A DNA stretch of 64,000 bases from Bordetella ansorpii (GCF_900078705.1 NZ_FKIF01000003.1:124001-188000), one strand, 5' to 3'; numbered from the stretch's first letter, positions 9,849 through 19,541 are shown. A program made the numbers and translations. The notes: a model not told the origin generated them from the letters alone.

Positions 9849-11031
9849 AGGACGCTCTGAATAACGCTGCCCGTGAGCCATAATTCAGGCACCAGTCTTT
9901 GAAGAGTCAGTCATGAGCCAACTGAGTTTTTCGGAAGCGGAGTTCAGCGGCAAGCGCAAGCAGACGCGGCGCGAGAAGTTTCTGGGCGAGATGGAGCGTA
10001 CGGTGCCGTGGGACTATCTTGCAGGCGAGATCGCCAAACATTACCCGAAGGCAGGCAAGCCTGGGCGCCAGCCGTATCCGATCGAGACGATGCTGCGGAT
10101 TCACTTCATGCAGCAGTGGTTCAACCTGAGCGATCCGGGGATGGAAGATGCGCTGCATGACAGTTTGTCGATCCGGCAGTTCGCGAAGCTGCCGGCAGGC
10201 CGAGTGCCTGATGAGACGACGATCTTGAATTTCCGGCATTTGCTGGAGAAGCAAAACATCGCGGAGGAAATCTTCGAAGGAGTGAACCTGCTGCTGCAGG
10301 ACTATGGATTGATGGTCCGCCGGGGCACGATCGTGGACGCCACGATCATCGAGGCGCCGAGTTCGACGAAGAACGCTGAGGGCGCACGCGATCCTGAGAT
10401 GCATCAAACCAAGAAGGGCAACACCTACTTCTTCGGGATGAAGGCGCATATTGGCGTGGATCTGCACACGGGGCTGGTGCATTCGGTGGTGGGTACGCCG
10501 GCCAACGCGGCCGATGTGACGCAGGCGGCTGGCTTGTTGCACGGAGAAGAGGAACTGGTGTTCGGCGATGCGGGCTACCAGGGTGTGGATAAGCGTGACG
10601 AGCACCAGGGCCGAGACGTGCAGTGGTTCATCGCGATGCGCCCGAGCAAGATCGCTCAGATGAAGCGAAGCCTGGCGAAAGCGCAGGTCGAAATCGAACA
10701 CATGAAGGCCAGCCTGCGGGCCAAGGTGGAGCATCCGTTCCAGGTCATCAAGCGGCAGTTCGGCTATACCAAGACCCGTATCGTGGGCTGGCCAAGAACA
10801 CTGCGCAGTTGAAGACGCTGTTTGCGCTGTCGAACCTGTGGATGGCGCGCACGCATTTGCTGGCCGCGATGGGAGAGGTGCGTCCATGAGGCGCCCAATG
10901 GCCCCGAAAGGGCCGGGTTGCGGTAAGCAGGCCGAAATAAGCCGCTTTATCGGTCATTTCTTTCGCATGTTGAAAGCCAAGCGCGTCGCGGACTTGAAGT
11001 CCGCGCCAGGGTCGGGTTGATCAGACTTTCC
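9849..11031 (+). mobile_element. IS5-family insertion sequence, about 1.18 kb, with TTAA target duplication
   Basis: Imperfect terminal inverted repeats are visible: left AGGACGCTCTGAATAAC and right (complement) GGAAAGTCTGATCAAC, sharing GGA...TCTGA..AAC. TTAA flanks both ends (9845-9848 and 11032-11035), consistent with a 4-bp duplication. The element carries one transposase gene that is frameshifted near its 3' end. It sits inside the AHH toxin gene; removing the element and one TTAA restores that gene's reading frame to a natural stop. Confidence 0.85.
9913..10889 (+). pseudogene. IS5-family DDE transposase with C-terminal frameshift
   Basis: The frame from 9913 encodes the DDE core: first Asp in IVDATIIEAP, second Asp in FGDAGYQG, Glu in KVEHPFQVIK. 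After ACC AAG ACC CGT (about 10780) it leaves the expected frame and stops at 10812. The family-typical ending (RGLAKNTAQLKTLF...) continues in the +1 frame to the TGA at 10887-10889. One missing T in CGT-TAT-CGT would explain this. All three catalytic residues precede the shift, so only about 36 C-terminal residues are altered. Confidence 0.8.
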
Positions 11032-11494
11032 TTAACGACGAATACTTCGGATCGCCTGCCGTCAGGACCAGATTGCCGTCGACGATGGCTTTGCTGGTGT
11101 AGTTCCGCAGATCCACGGCGAGTTGGCTGGCTTCCGCGAAAACCTGTGACTTGAGCGCAAGCTCGGATGGACTGAGGAGAGCATCCGGCATTTCATCAAG
11201 GTTGCGTACGGCACGCCCGAAGGCGTCAACCGGGCACCGAATTTGTCGAAGACTGCCTGCTGGGCCAGTTCGATGGCTTTGTGATTGGTTTCATGCATAG
11301 GCACTCCAGCAGCCCTGGAGATGTCCGCATTCCGAGGCAGGAAAAGCAAGTTTTCCTTGGCATCCACTTCGTACAGATTTGCTTGAATCAGCGACTGTAG
11401 AACAGGACTTTTTCACTGACGCTCTGCTGAAGAGCGTGGTGGCGCTCCATGACTGCCCGTTCCATATGACCAACTCCCATCCAAAATTAATCAA

Positions 11495-12094
11495 TCACTT
11501 TTTGATCTTTTGAAAATCGAAACCAGTCACTTTTTCGGAACGTATCGCGCCGACGAAGACATCATCCACGATTGTTTTCAGCGTGGCATGCTGCAGCCGG
11601 AATACATGCCGCTGCCCGACAACATCTTCTTTTATAACAGCACTGCGCAATTCAAGATAATTCTTGACAGGTGCGTCATGCTGATAATCGATGTCCGACT
11701 TATCTTCGTCCACACAATCGAGGTATTCCACGAAATCACACAGCCAGTAATCCGGCCCAGGTGCTTCGAATTTTTTGTACTCGACGTCTACCTGTTGAAA
11801 TGCCATCTTCCCCAGGTGAGACTGTTCTAATAGTGTCTTGAGGCGATCCGAAACAAGCCAGCCAAAAATACTGACCATGTATGCGTCCCACAGACGGCCA
11901 CGCCGCCCGGTTCGGTCAAAAACAAATCGAGGAGTCTCACTGAATTTCAGATTCCGGAACGGGCCTTGTCCGAGACGAGTGCTGGAGAGGATGCTCTCCT
12001 CGTTTACCCAGACCCGTGCTGGCGTGCTAGATAGGCCGATCGACTCCATCGTCAGCATAAAATAATCGCGGGTTGAATTTGAATTTTGATTCAT
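11495..12094 (-). CDS. Imm11-like (DUF1629) immunity protein
   Basis: A 199-residue soluble protein without signal peptide. The central part (SDRLKTLLEQSHLGKMAFQQ, then DYWLCDFVEYLDCVDEDKSD) and the end (HVFRLQH...TIVDDVFVGAIRSEKVTGFDF) match the Imm11/DUF1629 pattern: a substrate-like beta strand, a VDCxDxxKS motif and a terminal TGxxF. Such proteins neutralise polymorphic-toxin domains. It lies just upstream of the broken AHH toxin tail, and its stop is followed closely by that remnant. An IS ends 26 bases upstream of its start and probably separates it from its original promoter. Base composition is AT-rich compared with the core genome. Confidence 0.7.
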   Translation of the reverse strand: MNQNSNSTRDYFMLTMESIGLSSTPARVWVNEESILSSTRLGQGPFRNLKFSETPRFVFDRTGRRGRLWDAYMVSIFGWLVSDRLKTLLEQSHLGKMAFQQVDVEYKKFEAPGPDYWLCDFVEYLDCVDEDKSDIDYQHDAPVKNYLELRSAVIKEDVVGQRHVFRLQHATLKTIVDDVFVGAIRSEKVTGFDFQKIKK

Positions 12095-12120
12095 GAAGCG
12101 CCTCGAAATTCTTTAAATAT

Positions 12121-13472
12121 TCGGCCCTGAAAAATCGGCCTAAACGGATATTGGCTCGATGTGCGCTTGCCGTCACAGGGACGGCGAGAAGGTAATGGCA
12201 GCAAATCCGCGCGATGCAAGCGCCAGAATGAGGGCGCAAAAACGCCGTAGCCGGCGCAGCAGCAGGCGGATGTTGTGACCGGCGCCACACAGCACGGCGT
12301 GGACCGCATCGCCCAGCGCGCTTTTGAACCAGTTTCTGCCCAGTTTGCCATCGGCCTTCATGTGCCCGATCATCGGTTCGATGGCGCTGCGCCGCTTGAT
12401 CATCACCTTCAGCCCCCGTGTCAGCCCGCGCCGCTGGCCGGATCTCAGGATCCGCACGCCCGGAACCTCCACCCCACGGTAGCCGCGGTCTATGCCGGCA
12501 GTCGTGATCGGATTCTCGGCAATGATCCCTGCCTGCTCCAGCGCCTCGGCCAGCGTGTGCCCATCGTACGGGTTGCCCGGCATCGAGCGCGCACCCACCA
12601 CGAACCCTTTCTTGAGCGTTGTGGCGATCGACACCTTCACCCCGAACTCGTAGGGCGTTCTGGACTTGCCCTTGCTGATGCACTCCACCTCGGGCGCATG
12701 TAGCGCATACAGCTTGTTCTTGTCCTTCGGGCGCTGATCCAGAATCCGCTTGGTGCGCGCCAATCAGGTCTTGCAGCGAGGCCCGCGCCGTCTCCTGCAC
12801 CCGGTCCATCTGCCGGTCGATGTCCCGCCAGACCCGGCCCACGCGCGAACGCAACGTGCGCAGCGACTTGTTCATCCGCTTGAACTGCCGCGCATGTGCA
12901 TACCGGCCGATCACCGTCTTGAAGCTGGCCGCGCGCAGCAGTCCGCCGCCCTTGGCTGCCGCCACGGTCGCAGCCAGCAACTCCTCCACTCCCGCCTCGC
13001 CCAGACGAGTGCGCCAGCGCGTCAAACTCGACGCGTCGATCGGCGGCTCGGTCTGCAAATAGGTCTCGCCGGTGAATACCTGCCAGTACGGGTTCTCCAC
13101 CCAGCCCCACACCACGGCCTCGTCCGACAGATCGAACGCGTGTTGCAGGTACAGCAGCCCGGCGATCAACCTCGGCGACGTGGCGGGGCGGCCTCGGACC
13201 GATGTGAAACGCGATGCGCACACCGCCTCGATGCGCTGCCAGTCGATCCGCTCGCCCAACTGCACGATCGGATGCCTCAGGTTGATGTGATCCCGCAACG
13301 GGTATCCAAACAACTCACCGCTCTGGGCTACTGGCGTCTTCGGGCCCATCTGCACCTCGGCTAAATTTGCAGGAAAACAGGCTCTTATTATCTCGAATCC
13401 TGCAAATCCTCACCACCTCCTCTACCCTAAGAACCGCATGAAATAAGGCTCAGAGGGATTGTTCAGGGCCGA
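12121..13472 (-). mobile_element. Second IS5-family element, about 1.35 kb, defective
   Basis: Terminal inverted repeats are seen: TCGGCCCTGAAAAATC at the left end and, on the complement of the right end, TCGGCCCTGAACAATC. No convincing target duplication flanks them. The single transposase gene carries a frameshift and an apparent in-frame deletion. The element lies between the two immunity genes and is unrelated in sequence to the first IS. Confidence 0.75.
12173..13355 (-). pseudogene. IS5-family transposase with internal deletion and frameshift
   Basis: The N-terminal half starts at ATG 13355 (SGELFGYPLRDHINLRHP; GLLYLQHAFDLSDEAVVWGW; TRWRTRLGEAGVEELL). The C-terminal half is in the next frame (KDKNKLYALHAPEVECISKG; AGIDRGYRGVEV; RRSAIEPMIGHMKADGKL). 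An extra G at about 12760 shifts the frame; without it ASLQDLI joins ARTKRIL cleanly. At residue 149-150 KTVI is followed at once by GRYAHARQF. From memory, intact relatives have a block of about 50 residues there that includes the first catalytic Asp. The enzyme is therefore probably inactive. Confidence 0.75.
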
Positions 13473-13531
13473 CTAGGTATCTGACATTTTTAAATAATTA
13501 TTACTTTTAAATTTATTTCAAAAAACAATTA

Positions 13532-14185
13532 CTACTCAGCAACGCTCGTAGAGCAATACTTTATAAAACCCCACCCATCCATCCCCTCAGACGTGATTCT
13601 CTCTTGCAGTACGTCAGAGCAAAAATAAACCACACCTCGTCTGCCGGGATTGTTTTTCGTTCTTGCAATGCTTGGACTTTGCCGCCAAAAATGATGCCCA
13701 GCAATAACATTTCCATCCAATACACAAGGGGAATTATCTCTGGATGAAATCGCCCCTGCACTCGCTTCCCGCCCTACCTCACCCATACCCTTGGTGAACC
13801 TCGTTTTCTCGATCAGGATAGATTCCAGAAATACGGGGCACACAATCAAGTAATATGTTCCGTAATCAATTTCATCAATATTTCTATCAATACCCTTCAG
13901 GTCTATTGACAAAAAATCATGCCGACCAGGCTCCAGTTCTTCGATAATATCTTTCAGTTTTTGACATATCAAGAACGGCCCGATATTCCATCCAATGATG
14001 GAAGGGATTCCTCCCGTTACAGGCCGTTCATCCACCCGAAGGACGCGAGGTATTTTCTCGCGCATAGCGCCATCCAGAGACGCCGCAAATATCAAATCTC
14101 GTTTTACGAGATCATCCATATCAGGATCAAACTCTTTATTTACCGAGCTATTTTCATCAACACTGGTTGAAATGATATATGGCAT
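13532..14185 (-). CDS. Second Imm11-like immunity protein (divergent)
   Basis: A 217-residue protein without signal or membrane segment. It has the same overall plan as the 11495-12094 product: a segment GPFLICQKLKDIIEELEPG leading into FLSIDLKGI, then YYLIVCPVF, a GHHFWR element, and a C-terminal VYFCSDVLQERITSEGMDGW. The assignment to the Imm11/DUF1629 group is by pattern and is less certain than for its neighbour. No intact toxin gene lies next to it. The gene is AT-rich, which suggests horizontal origin. Confidence 0.5.
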   Translation of the reverse strand: MPYIISTSVDENSSVNKEFDPDMDDLVKRDLIFAASLDGAMREKIPRVLRVDERPVTGGIPSIIGWNIGPFLICQKLKDIIEELEPGRHDFLSIDLKGIDRNIDEIDYGTYYLIVCPVFLESILIEKTRFTKGMGEVGREASAGAISSRDNSPCVLDGNVIAGHHFWRQSPSIARTKNNPGRRGVVYFCSDVLQERITSEGMDGWGFIKYCSTSVAE

Positions 14186-14771
14186 TTTTTACCCAGCCGC
14201 CCTAAAAAATTAGAGCTTTATAAAATTTGACAGGAATCATAGCCACGACATTTGCCTGGACACTCATCCAGAAAGATTGGAAGAGCCTGCGGCCAAGGGA
14301 CAATGAGGTAGTCCCACCAAAAAGACGGACGATGGTAATACGAAAGGCAAATGAAAGAATTAAGTTTAGATGACAGAATCGCGTGACTCAATCGTAGTCC
14401 CTCGAGGCAAGACATGAAGTCAGCTCGCGCAAGATCGATCACTAAGTCCGGGAATTAACGCAAGAGACGAGGCGCAGCGGCCTCACAGCCCAACGCCGTA
14501 CCAGGAGCGGGCCGCGCGTCATTGGCGACGTGAACAGAGAATTGACGCGCAACCCAAACACGGGAGTCGTCGAGAAATCAGGCCTCGATGGAAGCACCGG
14601 AAGCGAGGGCGATGCCCGCCCTTTAAGAACGCCTTCAATCGACCAGACCAGATCGGTCGTGGCGTTTTTTAGGCGCAAAAAGGCGCCTATCAATCAAGGA
14701 GTAGCGGTGCGGATTCCCGCGGGCTCACGGCCGGCCTATTCGTCGAGATGCCGGCCGCCGACGCAGGAACC
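14186..14771. other. Unassigned boundary between the accessory island and the hldD operon
   Basis: Two short minus-strand frames exist (14218-14442, 74 codons from a GTG, containing HRPSFWWDYLIVPWP; and 14442-14693). Neither resembles a family I know, and they may be decayed gene ends. The left half is AT-rich like the immunity genes; the right half is GC-rich, so composition changes here. A hairpin (AGGCGC-AAAAA-GGCGCCT, about 14670-14688) is present but lacks a T run on the correct side to act as a terminator for hldD. Confidence 0.4.
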
Positions 14772-15764
14772 CTAACCCCGCGCCCGCCAATACTTCACAT
14801 ACTCCCCCACCCCCGCCGTCACATCCCGCATCGCCGCCGCAAACCCCGCCCCGCGCAGCTTCGTGACATCCGCCTGGGTATAGCTCTGATACCTGCCCTT
14901 CAAATCATCCGGAAACGCGATATACCGGATGAACCCGGCCTTCACCAGCTCATCCAGCGGCAACGCCACCTCGCCCTGCTCCGCACGCAGCGTATTCACC
15001 ACAGCCGCCGCCACATCATTGAACGGTTGCGCCCGCCCCGTGCCGCAATTGAACACACCAGACTGCTCGGGATGATCCAGAAAATGCAGATTCACCGCGA
15101 CCACATCCTCCACCGAGATGAAATCCCGGCTCTGGCCCCCGTCCACATACCCATCCCACCCCGCGAACAGGCGCACATGCCCTTCCGCCAGAAACTGGTT
15201 CATGTTGTGGAACGCCACGGACGCCATGCGCCCCTTGTGCTGCTCATGCGGCCCATACACATTGAAGTACCTTAGCCCCACCACCTGCGCGGTCAATCCA
15301 GCCTGCATGCGACGCCGCAGCACCTGATCGAACAGCAGCTTCGAATACCCGTAAACATTCAACGGCCCTTCGTTGGCCGGCTCTTCCACATACACCGACG
15401 ACCCGCCATACACGGCCGCCGACGAGGCATAGATGAACGGCACCTTCCGCGCCTGGCAGAACTCGAACAACTCCAGCGTGACGCGGTAGTTGTTGTCCAT
15501 CATGTAGTGCCCGTCGCGCTCGGTGGTGTCCGAGCAGGCGCCCTGATGGAACACGGCCTGAATTTCAGGCAGATCGCCGCTATGCACCCGCGCACGAAAA
15601 TCGTCGCGATCCAGATAATCCGCAATACTGCAATCCACCAGATTGCGAAACTTGTCGCCTTCAGTCAGATCATCCACGGCAATGATGTCCTGGATGCCAC
15701 GGCGGTTCAGACCGCGCACGATGTTGCTGCCGATGAAACCGGCGGCGCCGGTGACGATGATCAT
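14772..15764 (-). CDS. hldD: ADP-L-glycero-D-manno-heptose 6-epimerase
   Basis: This 330-residue NAD(P)-binding extended short-chain dehydrogenase epimerises ADP-D-glycero- to ADP-L-glycero-D-manno-heptose for the LPS inner core. The Rossmann motif GAAGFIGSN is at residues 6-14, and the catalytic YxxxK is [13 protein letters not shown] and the C-terminal [16 protein letters not shown] are typical of HldD. ATG 15764 is chosen because it follows an AGGAGA site and overlaps the hldA stop (ATGA). It is the last gene of the lapA-lapB-hldA-hldD run. Confidence 0.95.
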   Translation of the reverse strand: MIIVTGAAGFIGSNIVRGLNRRGIQDIIAVDDLTEGDKFRNLVDCSIADYLDRDDFRARVHSGDLPEIQAVFHQGACSDTTERDGHYMMDNNYRVTLELFEFCQARKVPFIYASSAAVYGGSSVYVEEPANEGPLNVYGYSKLLFDQVLRRRMQAGLTAQVVGLRYFNVYGPHEQHKGRMASVAFHNMNQFLAEGHVRLFAGWDGYVDGGQSRDFISVEDVVAVNLHFLDHPEQSGVFNCGTGRAQPFNDVAAAVVNTLRAEQGEVALPLDELVKAGFIRYIAFPDDLKGRYQSYTQADVTKLRGAGFAAAMRDVTAGVGEYVKYWRARG

Positions 15765-16705
15765 GTCGATTCTCCTGCCAATTCCTCGGCGGTGACGATG
15801 GAAGTGCCGAGCTTGCCGACGACGATGCCGCCGGCACGGTTGGCCCACTGCATGGCGTCCAGCCACGGCAGGCCCGCGGCGCGCATCACGGCCAGCGTGG
15901 CCAGCACGGTGTCGCCCGCGCCGGACACGTCGAACACTTCGTGCGCTTGCGCATCGACGTGCTCGCGGCCGGCATCATGGAACAAGGTCATGCCCTGCTC
16001 GGAGCGCGTGACCAGCAGCGCCTCCAGATCCAGCTCGGCGCGCAGCCGCTGGGCGCGGTCGGTCAGTTCGGATTCCGTATTCCAGCGCCCCACGGCCTGC
16101 TGCATTTCGGAACGGTTGGGGGTGACGAGCGTGGCGCCGCGATAGCGCGCGTAATCGTCGCCCTTGGGGTCGACCAGCACCGGCACGCCCCCCGAACGCG
16201 CGAGGGCGATCAGGGAAGACACGCGATCCAACGCGCCCTTGGCGTAGTCGGACAGCACGATGACATCGTGGCGGGAAACATGGCGCGCCATGGCGGCGTC
16301 GATGCCATCCAGGGCAATCGGCTCGGGATGCTGTTCGAAATCGACGCGCAACAACTGCTGCGCGCGGCCCAGCACGCGCATCTTCAGCGTGGTGGGATGC
16401 TCGGTATCCCGGATCAGGTCGGCATCCACGCCGGCCTCGGCCGACATGCGCGCGATGCGGTCGCCCGCCTCGTCCGCGCCGACCACGCCCACCAGGGTGA
16501 CTTTGGCGCCCAGCGCGGCGATGTTGCGCGCCACGTTGGCGGCGCCGCCCAGGCGATCTTCGCGGCGCGCCACGCGCACCACGGGCACCGGGGCCTCGGG
16601 CGAGATGCGGTCGACCTCGCCGAACCAGTAGCGGTCCAGCATGACGTCGCCTACGACCAGCACGCGGCAGCGGCTGACGGCGGCGGTGGGGAATTGCAGG
16701 GTCAT
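15761..16705 (-). CDS. hldA: D-glycero-beta-D-manno-heptose-7-phosphate kinase (HldA, kinase domain only)
   Basis: A 314-residue PfkB/ribokinase-family protein that makes heptose 1,7-bisphosphate in the ADP-heptose pathway. Visible motifs are [13 protein letters not shown] at the N-terminus, [16 protein letters not shown], the VDPKGDD/TPNRSE region, and the anion hole DVSGAGDTV. It lacks the C-terminal nucleotidyltransferase half of bifunctional HldE, so a separate HldC is expected elsewhere. Start and stop overlap both neighbours by 4 bases, indicating translational coupling. Confidence 0.93.
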   Translation of the reverse strand: MTLQFPTAAVSRCRVLVVGDVMLDRYWFGEVDRISPEAPVPVVRVARREDRLGGAANVARNIAALGAKVTLVGVVGADEAGDRIARMSAEAGVDADLIRDTEHPTTLKMRVLGRAQQLLRVDFEQHPEPIALDGIDAAMARHVSRHDVIVLSDYAKGALDRVSSLIALARSGGVPVLVDPKGDDYARYRGATLVTPNRSEMQQAVGRWNTESELTDRAQRLRAELDLEALLVTRSEQGMTLFHDAGREHVDAQAHEVFDVSGAGDTVLATLAVMRAAGLPWLDAMQWANRAGGIVVGKLGTSIVTAEELAGEST

Positions 16706-17925
16706 TGAAGTTCTTCCAGGCGGCGCGGTGCGTAGGTTTCCCAGGCGTTGCAGCCGGGGCATTGCCAGTAGAAGCGGCGCGGCTGGAAGCCGCAGGACCG
16801 GCAGGAATAGCGGTCCAGGCGCTGCGTATGCTTGTGGATCAGGCTGCGCAAGAGGCCCAGGTCGCCCCCCGGCACGGCGGCATCCTTGGGCGCGTCGGCC
16901 GGCGTGGCCAGTTCGGCTTCGAGCAGCCGGTCCAGGCCCAGCAGCGAGGGATGGTGGCGCATGGCCTCGCGGGCGAAGGTCCAGGCCGGGCCGCCGCCCT
17001 GCTGCACGCGCAGCTCGCGGAACACCACGTTGAACAGGTCCAGCGAGGCATGGCGCTCGTACTGGCGGCGCAGGGCTTCCAGGCCCTCGGCCGGCTGGCC
17101 CGCATTGCGGTAGTTGGCCAGCAGCGATTCGGCGACCAGGCCGGCGAACTCGGGCGCATCGGACAGCACCGAGCCCAGGTACAGGCGTTCGGCCTTGGGA
17201 TCGTTCTCGATGGCCGCCAGCCTGGCCCGCAGCATGGCGATGCGCACCCGGCCGCCCTTGGGCGCATGGCCGGCCTGCTCGGCGGACCGCGCGGCGTTGT
17301 CGGCGGCGTCCAGCGCGGAATGGGCCGTTTCCAGATCGGGGGCCGGCTTGGCGCCCAGCGCCGTCTGGGCCTGTTCGCAATGGTAATGCACGATCTGCGG
17401 CACCGGCTCGTCGGCCAGGGCCTGCAGGTTCTTGACGGCCTCGATGGCGCGGCCCCAGTCGTGCTCGGACTCGTAGATGCGGATCAGCGAGCGCAGCGCA
17501 GGCAGCGCATAGCGCGTGTCCTTCAATTGGCCGAAGGCGTTCTCGGCGCGGTCCAGCATGCCGGCCTTCAGGAAGTCCTGCGCCAGCTCGTGCTGGGCAT
17601 TCTCGCGGTCGGCCACCGCCAGGTCGGAGCGGTTGAGCAGGCTCTGGTGCACGCGGATGGCGCGCTCCATCTCGCCGCGCCGCCGGAACAGGCTGCCCAG
17701 CGCGAAGTGCAGCTCGGTGGTTTCGGGATCGAGCTTGGCGACCTCGACGAAAGCGTCGATGGCGCGGTCAGGCTCTTCGTTGAGCAGGAAATTCAGGCCG
17801 CGGAAATACGAATCGGGCAGCGTGCGCGTCTCGCGCAGCATCTGCCTGAAATCGAATCGCGCCGCCAGCCAGCCCAATGCGAACAGCAGGGGCAGGAAAA
17901 TCAACCACCAGGGTTCAAAATCCAC
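16702..17925 (-). CDS. lapB: LPS assembly/regulatory protein LapB (YciM)
   Basis: A 407-residue protein with one N-terminal membrane anchor (WWLIFLPLLFALGWLAARF), a series of TPR helices (for example PDRAIDAFVEVAKLDPETTELHFALGSLFRRRGEMERAI across about residues 50-85), and a C-terminal rubredoxin-like metal site with two CxxC pairs (CRSCGF...CPGC). In enterobacteria LapB works with FtsH to control LpxC turnover and thus LPS supply. Its place between lapA and the heptose genes fits LPS control. The stop overlaps the hldA start. Confidence 0.93.
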   Translation of the reverse strand: MDFEPWWLIFLPLLFALGWLAARFDFRQMLRETRTLPDSYFRGLNFLLNEEPDRAIDAFVEVAKLDPETTELHFALGSLFRRRGEMERAIRVHQSLLNRSDLAVADRENAQHELAQDFLKAGMLDRAENAFGQLKDTRYALPALRSLIRIYESEHDWGRAIEAVKNLQALADEPVPQIVHYHCEQAQTALGAKPAPDLETAHSALDAADNAARSAEQAGHAPKGGRVRIAMLRARLAAIENDPKAERLYLGSVLSDAPEFAGLVAESLLANYRNAGQPAEGLEALRRQYERHASLDLFNVVFRELRVQQGGGPAWTFAREAMRHHPSLLGLDRLLEAELATPADAPKDAAVPGGDLGLLRSLIHKHTQRLDRYSCRSCGFQPRRFYWQCPGCNAWETYAPRRLEELQ

Positions 17926-17971
17926 GTTTCGGACTCGTGCGGGAAATCAGACGGACAGGGCGAAAGGCCGC

Positions 17972-18298
17972 TTACAGCGGCGACATGGGCGCCACGGACT
18001 CGGGCGCAACCGTTGCCGGGGCGGGCGCCGGGCCGCCGTTCACCTGCGCCTGCAGGCGATCGACCTCGCGGCGCAGGCGGATGGCCTCGCGGCGGCGGCG
18101 CATGGTGGCAGGCACGCTGAGCAGCAGGCCGAACAGGGCGCCGACCACGAAGGCAGCCAGCATCACCACGATCAAGGGAACGTTCTGCACGACGTAATCG
18201 GCGTAGAACTTGACGGCGACGGGCTCGGTGTTCTTGAGGGCGAACATCAACACCGCAACGAAAACCAGCAGCCGCAGGGCCCAGACGAGATAGCGCAT
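17972..18298 (-). CDS. lapA: LapA-family inner-membrane protein (DUF1049)
   Basis: A 108-residue protein with two membrane segments (YLVWALRLLVFVAVLMFAL and VPLIVVMLAAFVVGALFGLLL). They are followed by a basic, coiled-coil-like cytosolic tail rich in Arg (RRRREAIRLRREVDRLQAQ). This is the normal LapA/YciS layout. It precedes lapB by 46 bases and probably starts the operon. Confidence 0.9.
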   Translation of the reverse strand: MRYLVWALRLLVFVAVLMFALKNTEPVAVKFYADYVVQNVPLIVVMLAAFVVGALFGLLLSVPATMRRRREAIRLRREVDRLQAQVNGGPAPAPATVAPESVAPMSPL

Positions 18299-18455
18299 GG
18301 CGCGATGCTCCTAGAAAATCGAGACATAGATTGTAAGCGCAAGCCGCCGCGCGTTGCCCGGACGGGTGCGTTTATGATGGATCCGCCCGCGGCGCATGGC
18401 CCGCTGCCCTGCTTTTTGCATCCCCCTACTGTCCGCACCACAACCAGAGGTCGCC

Positions 18456-19541
18456 TTGAAAACTCACAAGATCGCAGTCATTCCCGGAGACGGAATCGGC
18501 AAGGAAGTCATGCCCGAAGGCGTGCGCGCGCTGGAAGCCACCGCCAGGCGTTTTGGCATCCAGTTGGAACTCAAGCACATCGATTGGGCCAGTTGCGACT
18601 ACTACGCCAAGCATGGCGACATGATGCCGCCCGACTGGTACGACCAGCTGAAAGACTGCGAGGCGCTGTTCTTCGGCGCGGTGGGCTGGCCCGACACGGT
18701 GCCCGACCATATCTCGCTATGGGGCTCGCTGCTGAAATTCCGCCGCCAGTTCGACGAGTACGTGAACCTGCGCCCGGTGCGCCTGATGCCCGGCGTGCCC
18801 TCGCCGCTGGCCGGCCGCAAGCCCGGCGACATCGATTTCTACGTGGTGCGCGAGAACACCGAAGGCGAATATTCGTCGGTGGGCGGCCGCATGTTCGAGG
18901 GCACCGAACAGGAATTCGTGCTGCAGGAGTCCATCTTCACGCGCCGCGGCACCGACCGCATCCTGAAGTACGCCTTCGACCTGGCGCAAAGCCGCCCCAA
19001 GAAGCACCTGACCTCGGCCACCAAGTCCAACGGCATCTCGATCAGCATGCCCTACTGGGACGAACGCGTCGAAGCCATGGCGAAGCACTATCCGGACGTG
19101 CGCTGGGACAAGTATCACGTCGACATCCTGGCCGCGCGCTTCGTCCTCAGCCCGGAACGCTTCGACGTGGTGGTGGCCTCGAACCTGTTCGGCGACATCC
19201 TGTCCGACCTGGGCCCGGCGTGCACCGGCACCATCGGCATCGCCCCGTCGGCCAACCTGAACCCCGAGCGCAAGTTCCCTTCGCTGTTCGAGCCCGTGCA
19301 CGGTTCGGCCCCGGACATCTACGGCAAGAACATCGCCAACCCCATCGGCATGATCTGGTCGGGCGCGATGATGCTGGATTTCCTGGGCCACGGCGAGGGC
19401 AAGTACCGCGAGGCGCACGACACCCTCCTGCGCGCCATCGAGAAGACGCTGCTGGACGGCGACGTCACCCCCGACCTGGGGGGCCGCGCCTCGACCACCG
19501 AGGCCGGCCTGGCCATCGCCCGCGCGATCGAGGCGGTTTGA
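18456..19541 (+). CDS. Tartrate dehydrogenase/decarboxylase-like beta-decarboxylating dehydrogenase
   Basis: A member of the isopropylmalate/isocitrate dehydrogenase superfamily, NAD-dependent and metal-dependent. Motifs are VIPGDGIGKEVMPE at the N-terminus, RENTEGEYSSVGGR, SATKSNGIS, the metal-ligand region SNLFGDILSDLGPA and the NAD site EPVHGSAPDIYGKNIANP. These fit the TtuC/YeaU (tartrate dehydrogenase / D-malate dehydrogenase) branch better than LeuB. I choose TTG 18456 because it follows an AGAGG site and gives the family-typical 361 residues; an ATG at 18396 would add 20 unlikely residues. It lies opposite to and between lapA and ihfB, with no regulator next to it. Confidence 0.85.
   Translation: MKTHKIAVIPGDGIGKEVMPEGVRALEATARRFGIQLELKHIDWASCDYYAKHGDMMPPDWYDQLKDCEALFFGAVGWPDTVPDHISLWGSLLKFRRQFDEYVNLRPVRLMPGVPSPLAGRKPGDIDFYVVRENTEGEYSSVGGRMFEGTEQEFVLQESIFTRRGTDRILKYAFDLAQSRPKKHLTSATKSNGISISMPYWDERVEAMAKHYPDVRWDKYHVDILAARFVLSPERFDVVVASNLFGDILSDLGPACTGTIGIAPSANLNPERKFPSLFEPVHGSAPDIYGKNIANPIGMIWSGAMMLDFLGHGEGKYREAHDTLLRAIEKTLLDGDVTPDLGGRASTTEAGLAIARAIEAV

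Larger units (their letters stand above)
9819..11465 (-). pseudogene. AHH-type nuclease toxin tail, interrupted by the IS and frameshifted
   Basis: Between 11465 and 11032 the minus strand encodes, across three frames, a toxin C-terminus: EKVL, then QSLIQANLYEVDAKENLLFLP, NADISRAAGVPMHETNH, and FDKFGARLTPSGVPYATL, then DEMPDALLSPSELALKS and AIVDGNLVLTAGDPKYSS. The ENLLFLP...MH...NH pattern resembles AHH/HNH-like toxin domains of polymorphic toxins. Frameshifts lie near 11405 and at about 11197 (one missing base in CATCAAGG). The IS follows codon TCG-TCG-TTA; after its removal the frame reads LNDPRRPDK and ends at TAG 9819-9821. No long N-terminal delivery region is present, as in displaced orphan toxin tails. 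Confidence 0.7.

Noticed and set aside
9629-9883. Small plus-strand frame left of the first IS
   Set aside because: It runs through a strong terminator and across the IS end, with no ribosome site or recognisable sequence.
12275-13364. Plus-strand frames inside the second IS
   Set aside because: They mirror the transposase on the other strand and show no domain or ribosome site.
14700-14735. GCGGATTCCCGCGGGC resembling a tRNA T-arm
   Set aside because: No acceptor, D-arm or anticodon stem could be folded around it and no CCA follows.
1-14771. CRISPR array or phage-defence cluster
   Set aside because: Repeats in this region are coding and imperfect; no short identical repeats with unique spacers and no cas-like genes were seen.
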